Origin: Pedobacter nutrimenti
GTDB taxonomy: Bacteria > Bacteroidota > Bacteroidia > Sphingobacteriales > Sphingobacteriaceae
Direction of reading: 5' to 3'
NCBI RefSeq assembly: GCF_003208655.1
Contig: NZ_QKLU01000002.1
Span: 312,285-376,284, forward strand
DNA length: 64,000 nucleotides
Shown here: piece by piece, positions 9,301-17,048 of the stretch
Numbering within the stretch: position 1 is the stretch's first letter
How the letters are laid out: the number at the start of each line of letters is the position of its first letter
Notes under the pieces: generated by a model
The model's database searches: none
What the model saw: the letters and a program-made list of their open reading frames with translations, nothing else
What the model was told of the DNA's origin: nothing
Made by a program: the position numbers and the translations under genes

Positions 9301-9976
9301 CAGCGATTTCATCATTTTTATGCTGCAATTCCTGTTGCAATCTGGTTCTGACATTAAAATCAGAAGAAACTTTCCGGTAAAAAATAAAGGTAATCAACAC
9401 GGCCAGGAAAGCGGCCAAAAGAATAAGCATTGGGGTATAGGCCGCCAATTTATTCAAATCTGCCGTCCTTTCTTCCAATAGCCTTTTTTCTTCCACTTTC
9501 ATCACCTTGATCAGGGACCGGGCATTGTCCATCTGTTCCTTTCCTTTCAGTAGTTCTGCCACACTCACATTGCCACCCCGGCCCTTTATACTGATGGTCT
9601 GCTCCAGGATCCCCATACGGCGCTCCACAATATCTTTTAAGCTTTTGACATTTTTTTGCTGAAAAGCATTGTCCTTGGTTTGTGCCGCAACTTCGTTCAA
9701 CAAATCGACCGCAGTGGTTTTTGCCCCTGTATAAGGTTCCAGAAAAACCCTGTCACCTGTTAATAAATACCCCCTTTGTCCTGTTTCTGCATCCTTAAGG
9801 GTGGAAATAATATTGTCCAAATTAGCAATCACTTCATTGCTGTGTGTCACCAGTTCTGAATTTTTAATCAGGTTTTTAATGCTGGTGTAAGAGGCCAGAG
9901 AGCTGATAAAAAGGATCAGCAATGAAAGCCCCAGACCAATACGAAGGTTATTTTTTAAAGTTTTTTGCATGATCAT
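6395..9976 (-). CDS. Hybrid sensor kinase: CHASE3-HAMP-GAF-HisKA-HATPase-REC-REC-REC
   Basis: 1193 aa inner-membrane kinase. TM1 about 12-30, CHASE3-like periplasmic helical sensor about 36-170 ('LKDAETGQRGYLLTG' is typical), TM2 about 180-200, HAMP-like 200-272, GAF about 290-435, a long Gln/Glu coiled coil 435-525, HisKA with H538 in 'NMSHELRTPLN', HATPase with 'DTGIGIA' (684-690) and 'GGTGLGL' (713-719). Three receivers follow with D853, D975 and D1122. The second REC is the most diverged (DMGVPD). Start ATG 9976, with an alternative ATG at 9970. It begins 6 bases after the upstream REC-kinase stop. Stimulus unknown; three receivers suggest a branched phosphorelay feeding the neighbouring REC proteins (inference). 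Confidence 0.93.
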   Translation of the reverse strand: MIMQKTLKNNLRIGLGLSLLILFISSLASYTSIKNLIKNSELVTHSNEVIANLDNIISTLKDAETGQRGYLLTGDRVFLEPYTGAKTTAVDLLNEVAAQTKDNAFQQKNVKSLKDIVERRMGILEQTISIKGRGGNVSVAELLKGKEQMDNARSLIKVMKVEEKRLLEERTADLNKLAAYTPMLILLAAFLAVLITFIFYRKVSSDFNVRTRLQQELQHKNDEIAARIEVIQEVASQISNGNYQVRLNQEQKDGLGSLTGYLNTMAESLQYSFSLLADKEWLQSSIAGLNEKMVGEKGVKELALDVLHYSIERTGSLVGALYLLENKDLVLTAGYALEKNQRTEVLALGAGIAGQAALSEKQILLSDIPDNELSISYATGSVKPKNIIAIPIIRDAVLVGVMELGSLQTYTPQQLDYFSSSSSNIGIAIHVAQNRKRLQEFLEETQAQAEELQAQHSELEGLNAELEAQTQKVQTSEEELRVQQEELLQSNQELEERTSLLEERNQLIQERNLEIQQKARQLELSTKYKSEFLANMSHELRTPLNSILLLSKLMSENKELDKEYIEYAEVIQSSGQGLLGLIDEILDLSKIEAGKMKLEFTDVSMKEIGTDMRSLFNPIAKNKNLELLIEVEEGLEPLHTDKMRLEQILKNLLSNAIKFTGQGKVTLTIYKGEKDKAVYFKVSDTGIGIASDKQHLIFEAFQQADGSTRRKFGGTGLGLSISRELAKLLGGEIELTSKENVGSEFTLILPLNQQEKIKTEKEQAASAPLYVETIPEALPERFTVLQIPQEVEDDRDHILPGDRVILIIEDDTAFAKTLLSFTRKRNYKGIVAVRGDAGIEMANHYRPLAILLDIQLPVKDGWQVMEELKANPLTRPIPVHIMSSMEVKKESLLKGAVDFINKPVALEHMQKIFQKLEHALSKHPKKVLIVEENRQHAEALSYFLSNYQIQTEVADNVDQGIGALKKQEVDCVILDMGVPDKNAYQTLETIKKTEGLENLPIIIFTGKNLSKGEENRIKQYADSIVVKTAHSYQRILDEAGLFLHLVEAKEVDQKKPAAEKLGGLYDVLSHKTVLIADDDVRNIFSLTKALEQHKMKVLAATDGKEALQVLKENPLVDLVLMDMMMPEMDGYESTKEIRKIPAYKNLPILAVTAKAMMGDREKCIAAGASDYISKPVDIDQLISLLRVWLYNKV

Positions 9977-9982
9977 TTTGTA

Positions 9983-11104
9983 TTAATTTTCCGCAGGAGC
10001 ACTTAAGGGGATTTCAAAAAAGAATTCTGAGCCTTCTCCTGGCGTACTTTTTACCCCAACCTCTCCTCCATGCCGCCTGATGATTTCTGCAGAAATGTAT
10101 AAGCCTATCCCCAGGCCCTGGAATTGGATTGCAGTTTGTTCTACCCGGAAAAACTTATCGAAAACACTTTCCTGTTCTTTGGGATCAATACCAATTCCAT
10201 AATCCCTTACACCAAGATAAAGCTTGTTGCCCTCAACATGAAGTTTGATCCTGATCTCATTGGTTCCAGGGGAATACTTAATCGCGTTGGTCAAAAAATT
10301 AATGATGACCTGTTCGATCCGCATTTCGTCACCATAAATCTCGATGTCTGCCGAACCAATGGTCAGGATTTTAAATTCCGGATTGGACTGGTGGATGATT
10401 TCAATGACACTGTCCAGCAACTCCTCCATCCTGAAATTTTTCTTATTAAACTTCAGTTTACCACTTTCTATTTTAGAAATATCGAGCAGGTCGGCTATCA
10501 GTTCATTCAATTTATCCAGTTGTGTTTGCGCTTTCTGTAAATGTTTTTTCACTGTCGGGATATCACCCTTGTCAATACTCCTTTCCAGCAGCTGTACATA
10601 CCCTTTTACACTGGTGAGTGGTGTTTTGAGTTCATGACTGGCAATACTGATGAACTCGTCCTTTTTGTTTTCTGCTTTTTTTCTGAATTCAATCTCATCC
10701 AGTAGGGCTTTCTGGATTTCAATCAGTTTACGGCTCTGTTCATAAATCCTGTAAAAAGTTTTAACCTTGAGCAGTAAGATGTCCATATCCACGGGCTTGG
10801 TAATGTAGTCCAGGCCTCCTGATGAATATCCTTTTGTAATAAAGCGGAGTTCGGTATTTGCTGCTGATAAAAAGATGATGGCCGTTTCCCTGGCTTTACT
10901 GTAACCCGAAATGGCCTCCGCAACCTCAAAGCCGTCCATTCCTGGCATTTGAACATCCAGAATAATCAGGACATATTCGTTTTTTAAAACTTTTTTTAGG
11001 GCCTCTTCCCCGGATGACGCCGTGTCTACTTCAAAATTATGTGTTTCAAGGACTCTTTTTAGAGAAATTAGGTTCTCTGGTGTATCATCTACTATTAGGA
11101 TCAT
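9983..11104 (-). CDS. Response regulator-histidine kinase (REC-HisKA-HATPase)
   Basis: 373 aa, soluble. N-terminal receiver with 'LIVDDTPEN' and phospho-acceptor D50 in 'LIILDVQMPGMDG', a short coiled linker (about 120-148), HisKA with H157 in 'SIASHELKTPL', and HATPase with the G1 and G2 boxes ('VRDYGIGID' and 'GLGIGLYIS'). A receiver placed before the kinase core is typical of cytosolic kinases whose activity is set by another kinase. It is the first gene of the signalling operon and is followed after 6 bases by the giant hybrid kinase. A weak -7-like TACCTTGT lies about 40 bases upstream on the minus strand. Confidence 0.92.
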   Translation of the reverse strand: MILIVDDTPENLISLKRVLETHNFEVDTASSGEEALKKVLKNEYVLIILDVQMPGMDGFEVAEAISGYSKARETAIIFLSAANTELRFITKGYSSGGLDYITKPVDMDILLLKVKTFYRIYEQSRKLIEIQKALLDEIEFRKKAENKKDEFISIASHELKTPLTSVKGYVQLLERSIDKGDIPTVKKHLQKAQTQLDKLNELIADLLDISKIESGKLKFNKKNFRMEELLDSVIEIIHQSNPEFKILTIGSADIEIYGDEMRIEQVIINFLTNAIKYSPGTNEIRIKLHVEGNKLYLGVRDYGIGIDPKEQESVFDKFFRVEQTAIQFQGLGIGLYISAEIIRRHGGEVGVKSTPGEGSEFFFEIPLSAPAEN

Positions 11105-11220
11105 TATTTAAAGTAAGTAAGACATTTCAGGGCTTCCGGGCACAAGGTATGTCAATTATAAGTTTTTAAGATAGACAAGTTATAAGAATATTTTGTTTTT
11201 AAGAAATGGTTTAATTTTAT

Positions 11221-11276
11221 AAAGCCGTGTCTTTAAACAATTTCCTTTACAAAAAATTATTAAAGACACGGCTTTT
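11221..11276 (-). terminator. Long inverted repeat after the ypfJ-like gene
   Basis: Arms 11221-11236 and 11260-11275 (16 bp, perfect) with a 23-nt loop, 12 bases past the end of the metallopeptidase gene. On the minus strand the following T-run is broken, so termination is probable but not ideal. Confidence 0.6.
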
Positions 11277-11287
11277 TAAAGTCAGGA

Positions 11288-12127
11288 TTACAGTTGTCCT
11301 GCCTTAAATGTATCTCCCTGGTTAATATCCCCGGTATCAAAACCTTTTTTGAACCAATACATCCGCTGGGCAGAAGTACCATGGGTAAAGGCATCGGGAA
11401 CAACCCTGCCCTGGGCCTGTTGTTGCAATTTATCATCACCAATCGCATTGGCTGCATTCATGGCTTCTTCCAGATCACCTTCCTCCAGTTTAAAATCTTT
11501 CAGGTTCTGGGCATGATGTGCCCACAGTCCCGCCAGAAAATCGGCTTGAAGTTCCAGTTTCACAGAAAGCTTATTGTATTCTTTTTCGCTTAGCCGGCTC
11601 CTGTAGCGCTCTATTTTTTCAGAGATGCCTAAAAGATTTTGCACATGATGCCCAACCTCATGGGCAATTACATAAGCCTGGGCAAAATCACCGGCCGCTC
11701 CAAACCGGTTTTTTAACTCATTATAAAAAGAAAGATCTATATAGACTTTATGGTCCCCGGGACAGTAAAAAGGTCCGACCGCAGCACTGGCATTGCCGCA
11801 AGCCGACTCCACCACATCGGTAAACAGCACAAGAGGTGGTTTTTCATAAGTCTTGTTCATTGCAGCAAACTGCTGTTCCCATACCTGGTTGGTCGATTCC
11901 AGCACACCATCCACAAATTTCCCTTCGGCATCTGTCGGACTGCCCTTTTTAACCTCCTGTTGTGGTCCTGCACCAGCAGGCAACTGGCTGACCAGGCCGG
12001 TCAAATCTTTACCGAAAAGAAGTCCTACAACGATGATCACCAGACCAATCCCGCCACCCAGGACAGGACCTCCCCGCATTCCCCTTCGGTCTTCTATATT
12101 GCCACTACCTTTACCGAACCATTGCAT
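11288..12127 (-). CDS. YpfJ-type neutral zinc metallopeptidase
   Basis: 279 aa. Short basic N-terminus with a 'RRGMRGG' stretch, a single TM about 25-45, then a periplasmic peptidase domain carrying the zinc motif 'HEVGHHVQNLLG' (HExxH) and downstream 'ELQADFLAGLWAHH', the usual third-ligand region of this family. Cys pairs around 'SACGNASAAVGPFYCPGD' are conserved in the family. Physiological substrate is not known. It starts 10 bases after gltX, probably in one operon. Family call firm, role unclear. Confidence 0.9.
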   Translation of the reverse strand: MQWFGKGSGNIEDRRGMRGGPVLGGGIGLVIIVVGLLFGKDLTGLVSQLPAGAGPQQEVKKGSPTDAEGKFVDGVLESTNQVWEQQFAAMNKTYEKPPLVLFTDVVESACGNASAAVGPFYCPGDHKVYIDLSFYNELKNRFGAAGDFAQAYVIAHEVGHHVQNLLGISEKIERYRSRLSEKEYNKLSVKLELQADFLAGLWAHHAQNLKDFKLEEGDLEEAMNAANAIGDDKLQQQAQGRVVPDAFTHGTSAQRMYWFKKGFDTGDINQGDTFKAGQL

Positions 12128-12137
12128 AAGCTATTTT

Positions 12138-13646
12138 TTAGTTAAAAGCCTCTAATGCCTTATTTATTCTTTGTATGGTTTCCTCTGTTCCCAGCAAAAC
12201 CGCGATATCAAAAACCCCTGGCCCAAATTTACCTCCGACCAGCATAATGCGCAAAGGCAGCATCAGTTCACCGGCCTTAAGCCCCTGAACGGCGACAAGC
12301 TCTTTAAACCGGGCCTCCAGTTCCATAGCATCCAGATTTTCTGCCACAATGGTTGTAAATGCCTTAAAAAAAGAGGTCTTATCTGCATTCCACTTCGGCT
12401 TTACCGCATCCAGATCGTAACTTTCCGGTGTCTGGAAAAAAAAGCTGCTCTGGGAAATAAAATCCGTTAATAAATTGCACCGGTCTTTAACCAATGCAAT
12501 CACTTTATGAAGATAAGCATCTTCCTTTAAATCTACACCTTTCTGTGCAAATTCAGCCTTCACAAAGGAAGCAATTTCTGAAGGTTCTGATTTTTTTATC
12601 CATTCGTGGTTGTACCATTTTGCTTTTTCAAAATCAAATTTGGCCCCCGCCTTACTGATCCTTTCCACTGAAAATTTTTCTATCAGGTCCTGCATGGAAA
12701 AAAGTTCCTGATCTGTACCGTCATTCCATCCCAGCATGGCCAAAAGGTTTACAAAAGCTTCGGGAAGGAAACCCAGCTCTTTGAATCCCCTGGTGAGGTC
12801 ACCTGTTTTAGGATCCGTCCAGTTTTGAGCATAAACAGGGAAACCCAAACGGTCCCCGTCACGTTTACTCAGTTTCCCGTTTCCATCAGGTTTGAGGATC
12901 AATGGCAAATGCACCCAGTGAGGCATTTCATCTTCCCAGCCCAGGTAGCGCCATAATAAAATATGAATCGGTGCTGAAGGAAGCCATTCTTCTCCCCTAA
13001 ACACGTGACTGATTTCCATTGCTTTGTCATCGGCAACCACGGCCAGGTGATACGTTGGCATTCCGTCTGCTTTGAGCAGGACTTTATCGTCCACAAGATT
13101 GGTATCAAAACTAACATGTCCACGGATCAGGTCCATAAAAGACACTTGCTCATTTTCGGGGATAAGAATACGTACCACATGTGGCACGCCCTTTTCCAGA
13201 AGGCTTTGGACTTCCAGAGCGGGTAAGGTCAATGAATTGCGCATCTGCATTCTTGTCGCCTGTCCATATAAAAAATTAGGAAACTCCTTTCTTTTGGCAT
13301 CCAGTTCTTCCGGAGTATCGAAAGCATAATAAGCATACCCATCTTCGATCAGTTGGTCTGCATATTGTTTGTAACTTGCTTTTCGTTCACTCTGGCGGTA
13401 AGGTCCGTAGTCTCCGCCCTTTTGAGGGCTTTCGTCCGGAGACATTCCGCACCACTCCAGACAGGAAACAATATATTCTTCTGCGCCCGGGACAAACCTG
13501 GTCTGATCGGTGTCCTCTACCCTCAGGATAAAAGTACCCTGGTGCTGTTTCGCAAATAAATAGTTAAACAATGCTGTACGCACTCCGCCCAAATGCAGCC
13601 CTCCTGTTGGGCTCGGGGCAAACCTTACTCTAACTTTCTTTTCCAT
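12138..13646 (-). CDS. gltX: Glutamate-tRNA ligase
   Basis: 502 aa class I aminoacyl-tRNA synthetase that charges tRNA-Glu (and possibly tRNA-Gln in organisms lacking glutaminyl-tRNA synthetase). HIGH-type motif 'PSPTGGLHLGG' near residues 12-22 and KMSKS-type motif 'GKLSKRDGDR' in the middle; the C-terminal helical anticodon-binding domain is complete. Length is normal for the family. A -7 promoter box (13657-13664) lies only 10 bases before the ATG, implying a very short leader. It is the first gene of a two-gene operon with the ypfJ-like gene. Confidence 0.97.
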   Translation of the reverse strand: MEKKVRVRFAPSPTGGLHLGGVRTALFNYLFAKQHQGTFILRVEDTDQTRFVPGAEEYIVSCLEWCGMSPDESPQKGGDYGPYRQSERKASYKQYADQLIEDGYAYYAFDTPEELDAKRKEFPNFLYGQATRMQMRNSLTLPALEVQSLLEKGVPHVVRILIPENEQVSFMDLIRGHVSFDTNLVDDKVLLKADGMPTYHLAVVADDKAMEISHVFRGEEWLPSAPIHILLWRYLGWEDEMPHWVHLPLILKPDGNGKLSKRDGDRLGFPVYAQNWTDPKTGDLTRGFKELGFLPEAFVNLLAMLGWNDGTDQELFSMQDLIEKFSVERISKAGAKFDFEKAKWYNHEWIKKSEPSEIASFVKAEFAQKGVDLKEDAYLHKVIALVKDRCNLLTDFISQSSFFFQTPESYDLDAVKPKWNADKTSFFKAFTTIVAENLDAMELEARFKELVAVQGLKAGELMLPLRIMLVGGKFGPGVFDIAVLLGTEETIQRINKALEAFN

Positions 13647-13656
13647 AATCTATCTG

Positions 13657-13664
13657 CAAAGATA
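13657..13664 (-). promoter_or_regulatory. Probable -7 box of gltX
   Basis: Reads TATCTTTG on the minus strand, an exact match to TAnnTTTG; its 3' end is 10 bases from the gltX ATG. No clear -33 TTTG is seen at the expected spacing. Confidence 0.5.
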
Positions 13665-13733
13665 TATTTTTTACACTGTTACCGTTCTATTGATGCGTTA
13701 TTGGATGCTATTTTGTAATTTGCCAACACCCAT

Positions 13734-14960
13734 ATGAACCCATACGAGAAAAAGCGCCGCTGGAAATTATTTTTACTGGTTTTTGCCGTTGTAATCGGCG
13801 GGGCCTCTGTTTTTTACACAGATTTTTTTGTCAAAAAAATGGAACGTGAAGAAAGGGTTCAGTTCGAACTATGGGTCAAAGGAACTGAAAAATCATACCA
13901 GATGTTTGATGACCGGCTGTTTATGGAAATGACGCGGCTCATTAACATCAGCAGCTCGGTTCCGGTCATCCTAACGGACACCACCGGCACAAAAATAGAG
14001 ACTTATTTGCGTCTGGACAGTAGCAAAACCAATTATCAGAATGCCGCAACAAAAACGGTAACTTATGATCCGGGTTATTTTCAGCGGGAACTCAACCGGA
14101 TGAAAAAGCAGCATCCCCCGCTTCCCATTACCTATATGGAAAAAAAGATGCTGGTTTATTACAAGGATTCCTTTACCCTCACCCAACTTCGTTATTTCCC
14201 CTACATACAGCTTGCTGTGATCGCCCTGTTCCTTTTGACCGCTTATGTGGCTTTCAGTTCTGCCAGAAAGGCCGAACAGGACCAGGTATGGGTGGGTATG
14301 GCCAAGGAAACCGCCCACCAATTAGGTACTCCGATCTCCTCGCTTATGGCCTGGGTAGAACTCATCAAGTCCAGGTTTGAAGCCGAAAATGATCCTTTAA
14401 TTGCGGAAATGGAAAATGACATCAAAAGACTGGAGGTCATTACCGACCGCTTTTCCAAAATCGGGTCTAAACCCATCCTGGAAGATCATGTCGTTTTTGT
14501 GGTGATCAGCAATTTCATTGATTATTTTAAACTCCGTACTTCCGACAAAATCATTTTTAGTATTACCGGTGACGAGCAGGTCCGCGCTATGCTCAATGTG
14601 CCCTTATTTGACTGGGTCATTGAAAATCTATTGAAAAATGCCGCCAATGCCATTGCAAATGAAGGAAGCATCACGGTGAACATTATTGAAAACCTGGCCA
14701 AGGAAGAGGTTTTCATTGATGTAACCGACACTGGAAAAGGGATTCCAAGATCAAAATTTGATGCGGTATTCCAGCCGGGTTTCACCACCAGAAAACGTGG
14801 CTGGGGGCTGGGCCTTTCTCTGACCCGGCGTATTGTTGAAAATTACCATAGCGGCCAAATCTTTGTAAAAGAATCAGAAATTGACAAAGGGACCACTTTT
14901 AGAATCATTTTAAAAAGCAGCATAACTTATGAACCGACCACAAGCACAAGAATATCATGA
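13734..14960 (+). CDS. Membrane sensor histidine kinase
   Basis: 408 aa. TM1 about 11-30, an extracytoplasmic segment of about 125 residues, TM2 about 157-176, then the kinase core. The HisKA His is H195 in 'KETAHQLGTPISSL', the variant H-box common in Bacteroidota; the HATPase has an N box near 'ENLLKNAANA', 'DTGKGIP' and 'GWGLGLSLTRR'. No receiver domain, and no response regulator gene adjacent, so it is an orphan here. Its last 32 bases overlap the start of the DinB gene, so the two are likely co-translated. Confidence 0.92.
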   Translation: MNPYEKKRRWKLFLLVFAVVIGGASVFYTDFFVKKMEREERVQFELWVKGTEKSYQMFDDRLFMEMTRLINISSSVPVILTDTTGTKIETYLRLDSSKTNYQNAATKTVTYDPGYFQRELNRMKKQHPPLPITYMEKKMLVYYKDSFTLTQLRYFPYIQLAVIALFLLTAYVAFSSARKAEQDQVWVGMAKETAHQLGTPISSLMAWVELIKSRFEAENDPLIAEMENDIKRLEVITDRFSKIGSKPILEDHVVFVVISNFIDYFKLRTSDKIIFSITGDEQVRAMLNVPLFDWVIENLLKNAANAIANEGSITVNIIENLAKEEVFIDVTDTGKGIPRSKFDAVFQPGFTTRKRGWGLGLSLTRRIVENYHSGQIFVKESEIDKGTTFRIILKSSITYEPTTSTRIS

Positions 14961-15435
14961 TGGAGTAGCTGGCTATATCGCGCTGGTAGAACAGGGCGAG
15001 GTCTTGGAAGTACTGGAAAAACAAAACACTGACTTTCCGGATTTTCTGGCCAGCCTGAATGCAAAAGCAGACTACGCCTATGCTCCCGGGAAATGGACCA
15101 TAAAAGAAATGACAGGTCATATTATTGACACCGAAAGGATCATGACCTATCGCTTGCTTTCCTTTGCCCGAGCAGAACAGCAGGGACAACCTGGATTTGA
15201 AGAAAATGACTATGTCAGCAATGCCCATTTTAAGGACAGAAGCCTGGAAAGCCTCTCTGAAGAATTCTATACGCTGAGAAAAGCCAATATGTTTCTTTTT
15301 CGCTCTTTAAGCGAAAAAGAATTAGAGCGAAGGGGAACTGCTTCGAACAGGGAAATCAGTGTCCTTGCCCTGCTGTATACCATAGCGGGACACCTTATTC
15401 ATCACACCAGGATCATTAAAGAAAGATATTTATAA
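14929..15435 (+). CDS. DinB-superfamily protein
   Basis: 168 aa four-helix-bundle protein of the DinB/YfiT-like type. Metal-site histidines of the family are visible: the His of 'EMTGHIIDTER' and the later pair in 'AGHLIHHTRIIKERYL'. Members include metal-dependent thiol transferases, but most have no known substrate. The 32-base overlap with the kinase gene in another frame and the 1-base overlap (TAATG) with the thioesterase gene show a tight three-gene operon. Confidence 0.85.
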   Translation: MNRPQAQEYHDGVAGYIALVEQGEVLEVLEKQNTDFPDFLASLNAKADYAYAPGKWTIKEMTGHIIDTERIMTYRLLSFARAEQQGQPGFEENDYVSNAHFKDRSLESLSEEFYTLRKANMFLFRSLSEKELERRGTASNREISVLALLYTIAGHLIHHTRIIKERYL

Positions 15436-15857
15436 TGTGGCATTCAACATTTACGACAGCACAATTAAACGATATGCCCAAAAACCATATCGGGGCTTTA
15501 CTGGACATTCAGTTTACGGAGGTCGGGGAAGATTTTATGAAGGCCACTATGCCTGTTGATCAGCGGACCCACCAGCCCTTCGGCATTCTGCACGGCGGGG
15601 CATCAGTGGTTCTGGCCGAAAGTCTGGGCAGCATGGCCTCTTTTATGTGCATAGATTCCGAAAAATATATGGCTGTTGGCCTTGAGGTCAATGCCAACCA
15701 TTTAAGACCAGTCAAAAGTGGTCTGGTAACAGGAGTTTGTAAACCTTTACACCTGGGCTCCAAAACCCATGTATGGGAAATTAAAATTTATACCGATAAA
15801 GGGAAAATGAGTTGTATCAGCCGTTTAACTGTGGCCATTATACCAAAACCGCAATAA
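15435..15857 (+). CDS. Hotdog-fold acyl-CoA thioesterase
   Basis: 140 aa, PaaI/YbdB-like. Core motif 'HGGASVVLAESLGSMAS' contains the His-Gly-Gly loop and the catalytic Glu on the central helix; 'VGLEVNANHLRPVK' matches the next strand of menaquinone-pathway type thioesterases (1,4-dihydroxy-2-naphthoyl-CoA thioesterase and relatives). It would hydrolyse an acyl- or aroyl-CoA in the cytosol. No menaquinone genes are adjacent, so the substrate stays open. Start codon overlaps the DinB stop by one base; the stop is only 3 bases from the convergent Crp-like gene. Confidence 0.88.
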   Translation: MWHSTFTTAQLNDMPKNHIGALLDIQFTEVGEDFMKATMPVDQRTHQPFGILHGGASVVLAESLGSMASFMCIDSEKYMAVGLEVNANHLRPVKSGLVTGVCKPLHLGSKTHVWEIKIYTDKGKMSCISRLTVAIIPKPQ

Positions 15858-15860
15858 CGC

Positions 15861-16427
15861 TTATTTCAGCTCTGCCCGGATACGGCTCAGGGTGACCTGG
15901 GTAACCCCCAGATAAGATGCGATATAGCCCAGCTGTATTCTTCTGAGCAGAACAGGATCTTCTTCCATCAGCTCTGCATACCGCTCTGCTGCAGGTTTAA
16001 ACAACCTGTTGATGAAACGTTCTTCCGTACGGATCAGCTCCAGCTCGGCCAGTTTGCGGCCCCAATTGGCCAGTTCAATATGCTCCAAAAACAAGCCTTC
16101 CAGCACGTCAGTACGGATTTCATAAAGAACGCAGTCCTCGAGCAAAACAATATTTTCATAGCCCGGGGCCTTATTGATATAACTGTTGTAGGAAAAAATA
16201 AGATCCCCTTCTTGGCCAAACCAAAAAGTAATCTGGTTTTCTTTACCATCACAATAGGCCCTGGCAATTCCTTTTTCTATAAAATATAGGGATTTTTCAA
16301 TCCGGTCAGAGCGGATCAACAGGTGATTTTTGGGCAAAACGATCCGCTTAAGCCCCGAAACCAGTAAATCAAGGGACTTTTCCTTTAAAGGGTAAATACT
16401 TTTTATCTTATGCAGGATATGATCCAC
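15861..16427 (-). CDS. Crp/Fnr-family transcription regulator
   Basis: About 188 aa if started at the GTG at 16427 (VDHILHKIKS...); the frame extends to a TTG at 16454. N-terminal cyclic-nucleotide-binding-like beta barrel (about 15-120, 'LIRSDRIEKSLYFIEKGIARAY'), long dimer helix, and a winged HTH at the C-terminus with recognition segment 'YLGVTQVTLSRIRAEL'. The phosphate-binding cassette residues needed for cAMP are not recognisable, as in many Bacteroidota homologues, so the effector is unknown. It faces the thioesterase gene with 3 bases between stops. Confidence 0.88.
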   Translation of the reverse strand: MDHILHKIKSIYPLKEKSLDLLVSGLKRIVLPKNHLLIRSDRIEKSLYFIEKGIARAYCDGKENQITFWFGQEGDLIFSYNSYINKAPGYENIVLLEDCVLYEIRTDVLEGLFLEHIELANWGRKLAELELIRTEERFINRLFKPAAERYAELMEEDPVLLRRIQLGYIASYLGVTQVTLSRIRAELK

Positions 16428-16568
16428 AACAATATTTTTGTAAAGATAAAACAAGCTTTTGATCTTTTTTTACGCTGGACTGTAACCTGATTAAAAAACA
16501 TGCCGTCATAGCATACAGAACCCAGGTTCATAATTAAACATTTTGTATAACATTTAAATTAAAATATC

Positions 16569-16925
16569 ATGTCAGGAGAATTAATTCCAATTTCGCTGTT
16601 TGTTTGTACAACAGCTATGGTGTTCGGGATAAGATACATGTCCAACAAAGAAAAAATGGCAATGATCGAAAGAGGCATCGATCCGGGAATTGCAAAAAGC
16701 CGGCCTTCGGCACCTAGACCTTTTCTGAGCTTAAAGTTCGGTTTATTAATGGTAGGACTTGGACTTGGTTTACTTTTGGCCATGCTGACCAGCATGCTGG
16801 GCAAACTGGAAGATGAGCAGGCCGTAGCGGTATACTTTGGCTGTCTGAGTGTTTTTGGAGGTCTGGGATTGATTCTGTCTTATGTGATCGAGAAAAAATG
16901 GCTAGACAACCATCCGGAAGGATAA
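16569..16925 (+). CDS. Small two-TM membrane protein (DUF6249-like)
   Basis: 118 aa. A short hydrophobic N-terminal segment (about 5-22), a cytosolic loop 'SNKEKMAMIERGIDPG' typical of this Bacteroidota family, then two hydrophobic helices (about 57-77 and 90-108). Resembles proteins annotated DUF6249, often found near ECF sigma genes in Bacteroidota; here the sigma operon starts 500 bases downstream. Function not known. Followed by two stem-loops, the second a likely terminator. Confidence 0.75.
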   Translation: MSGELIPISLFVCTTAMVFGIRYMSNKEKMAMIERGIDPGIAKSRPSAPRPFLSLKFGLLMVGLGLGLLLAMLTSMLGKLEDEQAVAVYFGCLSVFGGLGLILSYVIEKKWLDNHPEG

Positions 16926-16936
16926 ACCTTCCGGAT
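16912..16936 (+). repeat. Stem-loop over the stop codon of the DUF6249-like gene
   Basis: Perfect 10-bp arms (16912-16921 and 16927-16936) with a 5-nt loop that contains part of the stop codon. No T-run follows, so it is more likely an RNA-stabilising hairpin than a terminator. Confidence 0.5.
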
Positions 16937-16963
16937 CAAATCCACAACGGTCTGGTGACCCTT

Positions 16964-16990
16964 AAAGCGCAACCTGGTTTTGCGCTTTTT
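16964..16990 (+). terminator. Intrinsic terminator
   Basis: Arms 16964-16972 and 16980-16988 (9 bp, GC-rich centre) followed by T residues; closes the DUF6249-like gene ahead of the SMR gene. Confidence 0.75.
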
Positions 16991-17024
16991 AACATATGTA
17001 AAAAATTTCTTTGCCCGTTCGGTG

Positions 17025-17032
17025 TATTTTTG
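17025..17032 (+). promoter_or_regulatory. Probable -7 box of the SMR gene
   Basis: TATTTTTG matches TAnnTTTG, 16 bases before the ATG at 17049 and after the preceding terminator. Confidence 0.45.
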
Positions 17033-17048
17033 CCCAAAATTTACATTT

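Noticed and set aside
16926..17048. Guanidine riboswitch ahead of the SMR exporter
   Set aside because: Only an ordinary terminator is seen; no tandem ACGG-loop hairpins or ykkC-like core could be drawn.
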